Assembly (NCBI RefSeq): GCF_028583425.1
Contig: NC_072801.1
Location: 18,248,001 to 18,312,000 of the forward strand
Source: Eublepharis macularius
Lineage: Eukaryota > Chordata > Lepidosauria > Squamata > Eublepharidae
Reading direction: 5' to 3'
DNA length: 64,000 nt
The notes beneath the pieces are model-generated. The model saw only the letters and a program-made list of their open reading frames with translations. It searched no databases and was not told where the DNA came from. The number at the start of each line of letters is the position of its first letter. The first letter of the stretch is position 1. Below, one piece after another: positions 62,498-64,000 of this stretch. The position numbers were made by a program, and so were the translations under genes.

Positions 62498-62532
<35 letters not shown>
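62398..62532 (+). mobile_element. 5S-SINE tail with (AC)n
   Basis: CAGTTTGCAAGATCTGAGCA, then GGGTCGCCATAGGTCGGACG and CAGCACATAACACAC running into (AC)n at 62502-62532. Same tail as the 5S SINE at 3166. Begins about 40 nt after NOMO exon 24. Confidence 0.7.
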
Positions 62533-62535
<3 letters not shown>

Positions 62536-62759
62536 TTGAGCATGTACTCATTTGACCATAAACTTGATTGTTGGGTTGAAGATGGGCCTGTAGTTAGTAT
62601 TGTGGGAGAAAGTTATGTATACCCACCAGAGATAAGCCAAACCCAGCTGGTGGGCAATGCGGGGAGAGGTCAGCTTCACAAACTTCATTGTCTGTGAATT
62701 GCCCATCCTTGTGTGTGTGTGTGTTTGTTGATCATTTGTTGCAGTGTTTTGAAAGTGTT

Positions 62760-63320
62760 ATTCAGGCAACCATGCCCTCTAGCTATTGGACTAGAACCTT
62801 CCCGCAAAAGAGAAACAGCTTCTTCTTGGTAGCTTCCTTAGCCTCAGGAAAATCTCCAGGGGAAGATCTGATCCCAGCACACCTGATAAAAACATTTTCC
62901 AGCTGGTGGTCCCCGATACTTGCTAAACTGTTTTCCTACTTGAACAACACAGGTGTTTTTCCAGCACGATGGAAGACTAGCATAGTGGTCCCTATCTACA
63001 AAAAGGGAGATAAGTCAGACCCAAACAACTGCCGGCCTATTAGTCTTTTAGACACAGTCTCCAAATTACATGGTAAATATCGTCTCCAAAACTTGGAGGA
63101 TTGGATAAGGGACAACAACATACTACACCCCAATCAAGTAGGCTTCAGGAGAGGTCATTGCACGACAGATCACTGTCAAACACTTCTCCAGCTGGCTTAT
63201 GCAGGTATGAATGGCCCAACCAAAGCCTTATATGTGGCATTCGTTGACCTGGCCACAGCTTTCGATTCGATAGGTAGGGGACGGCTTTGGGAGAAGTTTG
63301 CACAGACTAACATAGTCGCT
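62760..63320 (+). mobile_element. non-LTR retrotransposon reverse transcriptase fragment
   Basis: Open frame with classic non-LTR RT blocks: GKSPGEDLIPAHLIK, VVPIYKKGDKSDPNNCRPIS, NQVGFRRGHCTTDH and YVAFVDLATAFDSI. RT domains 0-3 are present. The frame ends soon after block 3, before the YADD-type catalytic motif, so the copy is dead. Clade (Jockey/CR1/other) not decided. Confidence 0.8.
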
Positions 63321-64000
63321 TCTTCTCGGCCTTGGCAGTTTTTGTGCTGCAGTGGCAGCCACTAAACTGCCTTCGGGTAGCAGTGGTGCACCAAGGGTTG
63401 AAAAATCTCTTTGCTTGACGGGACGCTGCATGGCTGCCTTTTTGAGGTGATCGCCTTTTCTTGCAGGCAGGAAAGCTGTCAGGGAATCCATTGAGATTTC
63501 GGCTGTGTGCCAGCTTCAGTGGAGGCAAACACAGCTTAACGCAAGGCCAGAGAAGGTTGCTTCTTTTGCGTGACCTTCCTGGTCTCTCTGTGACATTGTC
63601 TGCGGAGACGAATGGGTGACAGGACTGCCTTCCTGTTGGTGGGCAGAGAGGAAATCAGTTTGGGGGAGAAATGGGGCCGGTGCAGCAGCTGAACAGGGTT
63701 TGGGGACGTTTCACCCTCACCCAGTACGCTTCTGCACCAGAAACGCTCACAACTGGCCATTTTGGCTCTGCCCTAATGACTGCATAAAGAACGGAAATAA
63801 ACTTTCTGTCTGGACAAAGTATGAAGCGTGTTTTCTTGGGGATCTTGTCTCTTGAGCCGCTTGACAATTCTGGATGTTAAGTGAGCATGTCGGAACAAGG
63901 TGGTGTTTTTTCACCCTGGAGTCATCCTAGATTGCAGTTGAGGTTGTTGTGACTCGGTGATTGGAGTGTCAGGCTAGGATCTGAGAGATACAGATTCGAA
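63321..64000. other. unassigned sequence, ends in a SINE start
   Basis: No exon seen. 63400-63870 has an AATAAA at 63797 followed by a T/G-rich stretch, which could be an LTR or LINE 3' end, but no partner LTR is visible. 63945-64000 looks like the head of a tRNA SINE (TAGGATCTGAGAGATACAGA). Confidence 0.35.

Noticed and set aside
63400..63870. retroviral-type LTR
   Set aside because: One AATAAA and a T-rich stretch only; no second LTR, primer-binding site or coding remnant visible.

Overview
The window is vertebrate nuclear DNA, most likely from a squamate reptile and possibly a gecko. It has long introns, a CpG-rich promoter, and two split genes with clear vertebrate orthologues. The repeats are a reptile-type mix of CR1, L1-like and other LINE pieces, tRNA- and 5S-derived SINEs, Penelope-like elements and many foldback DNA transposons. 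The species guess is inference from repeat style only.

Left half, minus strand: the first 20 coding exons of an ABCC-family transporter, best matched to ABCC6 (MRP6). The start codon is at 29102 and exon 20 ends at 1995; the 3' half lies beyond the left edge. All 20 exons join in phase (2,663 nt, about 888 codons). They cover TMD0, TMD1, complete NBD1 and the start of the linker. NBD1 has an Asn where the family has the H-loop His.

Middle, 29103-33046: about 3.9 kb of intergenic DNA separates the two start codons in a head-to-head layout. Its right end is the CpG-rich promoter of the second gene.

Right half, plus strand: the first 24 coding exons of NOMO (nodal modulator, an ER membrane protein of the multipass translocon), from the ATG at 33047 to 62359. 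This gives 2,840 nt, about 947 codons, all in phase; the C-terminal part lies beyond the right edge. The order ABCC6(-) then NOMO(+) is the one known from human 16p13.11, which supports both names.

The introns hold most of the novelty. Three retroelement families carry the core of a minimal hammerhead ribozyme (CUGANGA, stem II, GAAA, and a short palindromic stem III). The first is the Penelope-like termini. The other two share a tail containing GCTACTGGACTC. One Penelope-like insertion (56576-58660) is a palindrome of two 950-bp arms with a 12-bp target duplication, and it landed inside the ribozyme stem of a second family. Other points are a GC splice donor at NOMO exon 1, a repeat whose target duplication seems to span the NOMO exon 10 donor, a GC-rich hAT-like insertion in ABCC6 intron 1, and CpG-dense foldback elements. 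No prokaryotic features, CRISPR arrays or functional RNA genes were seen.
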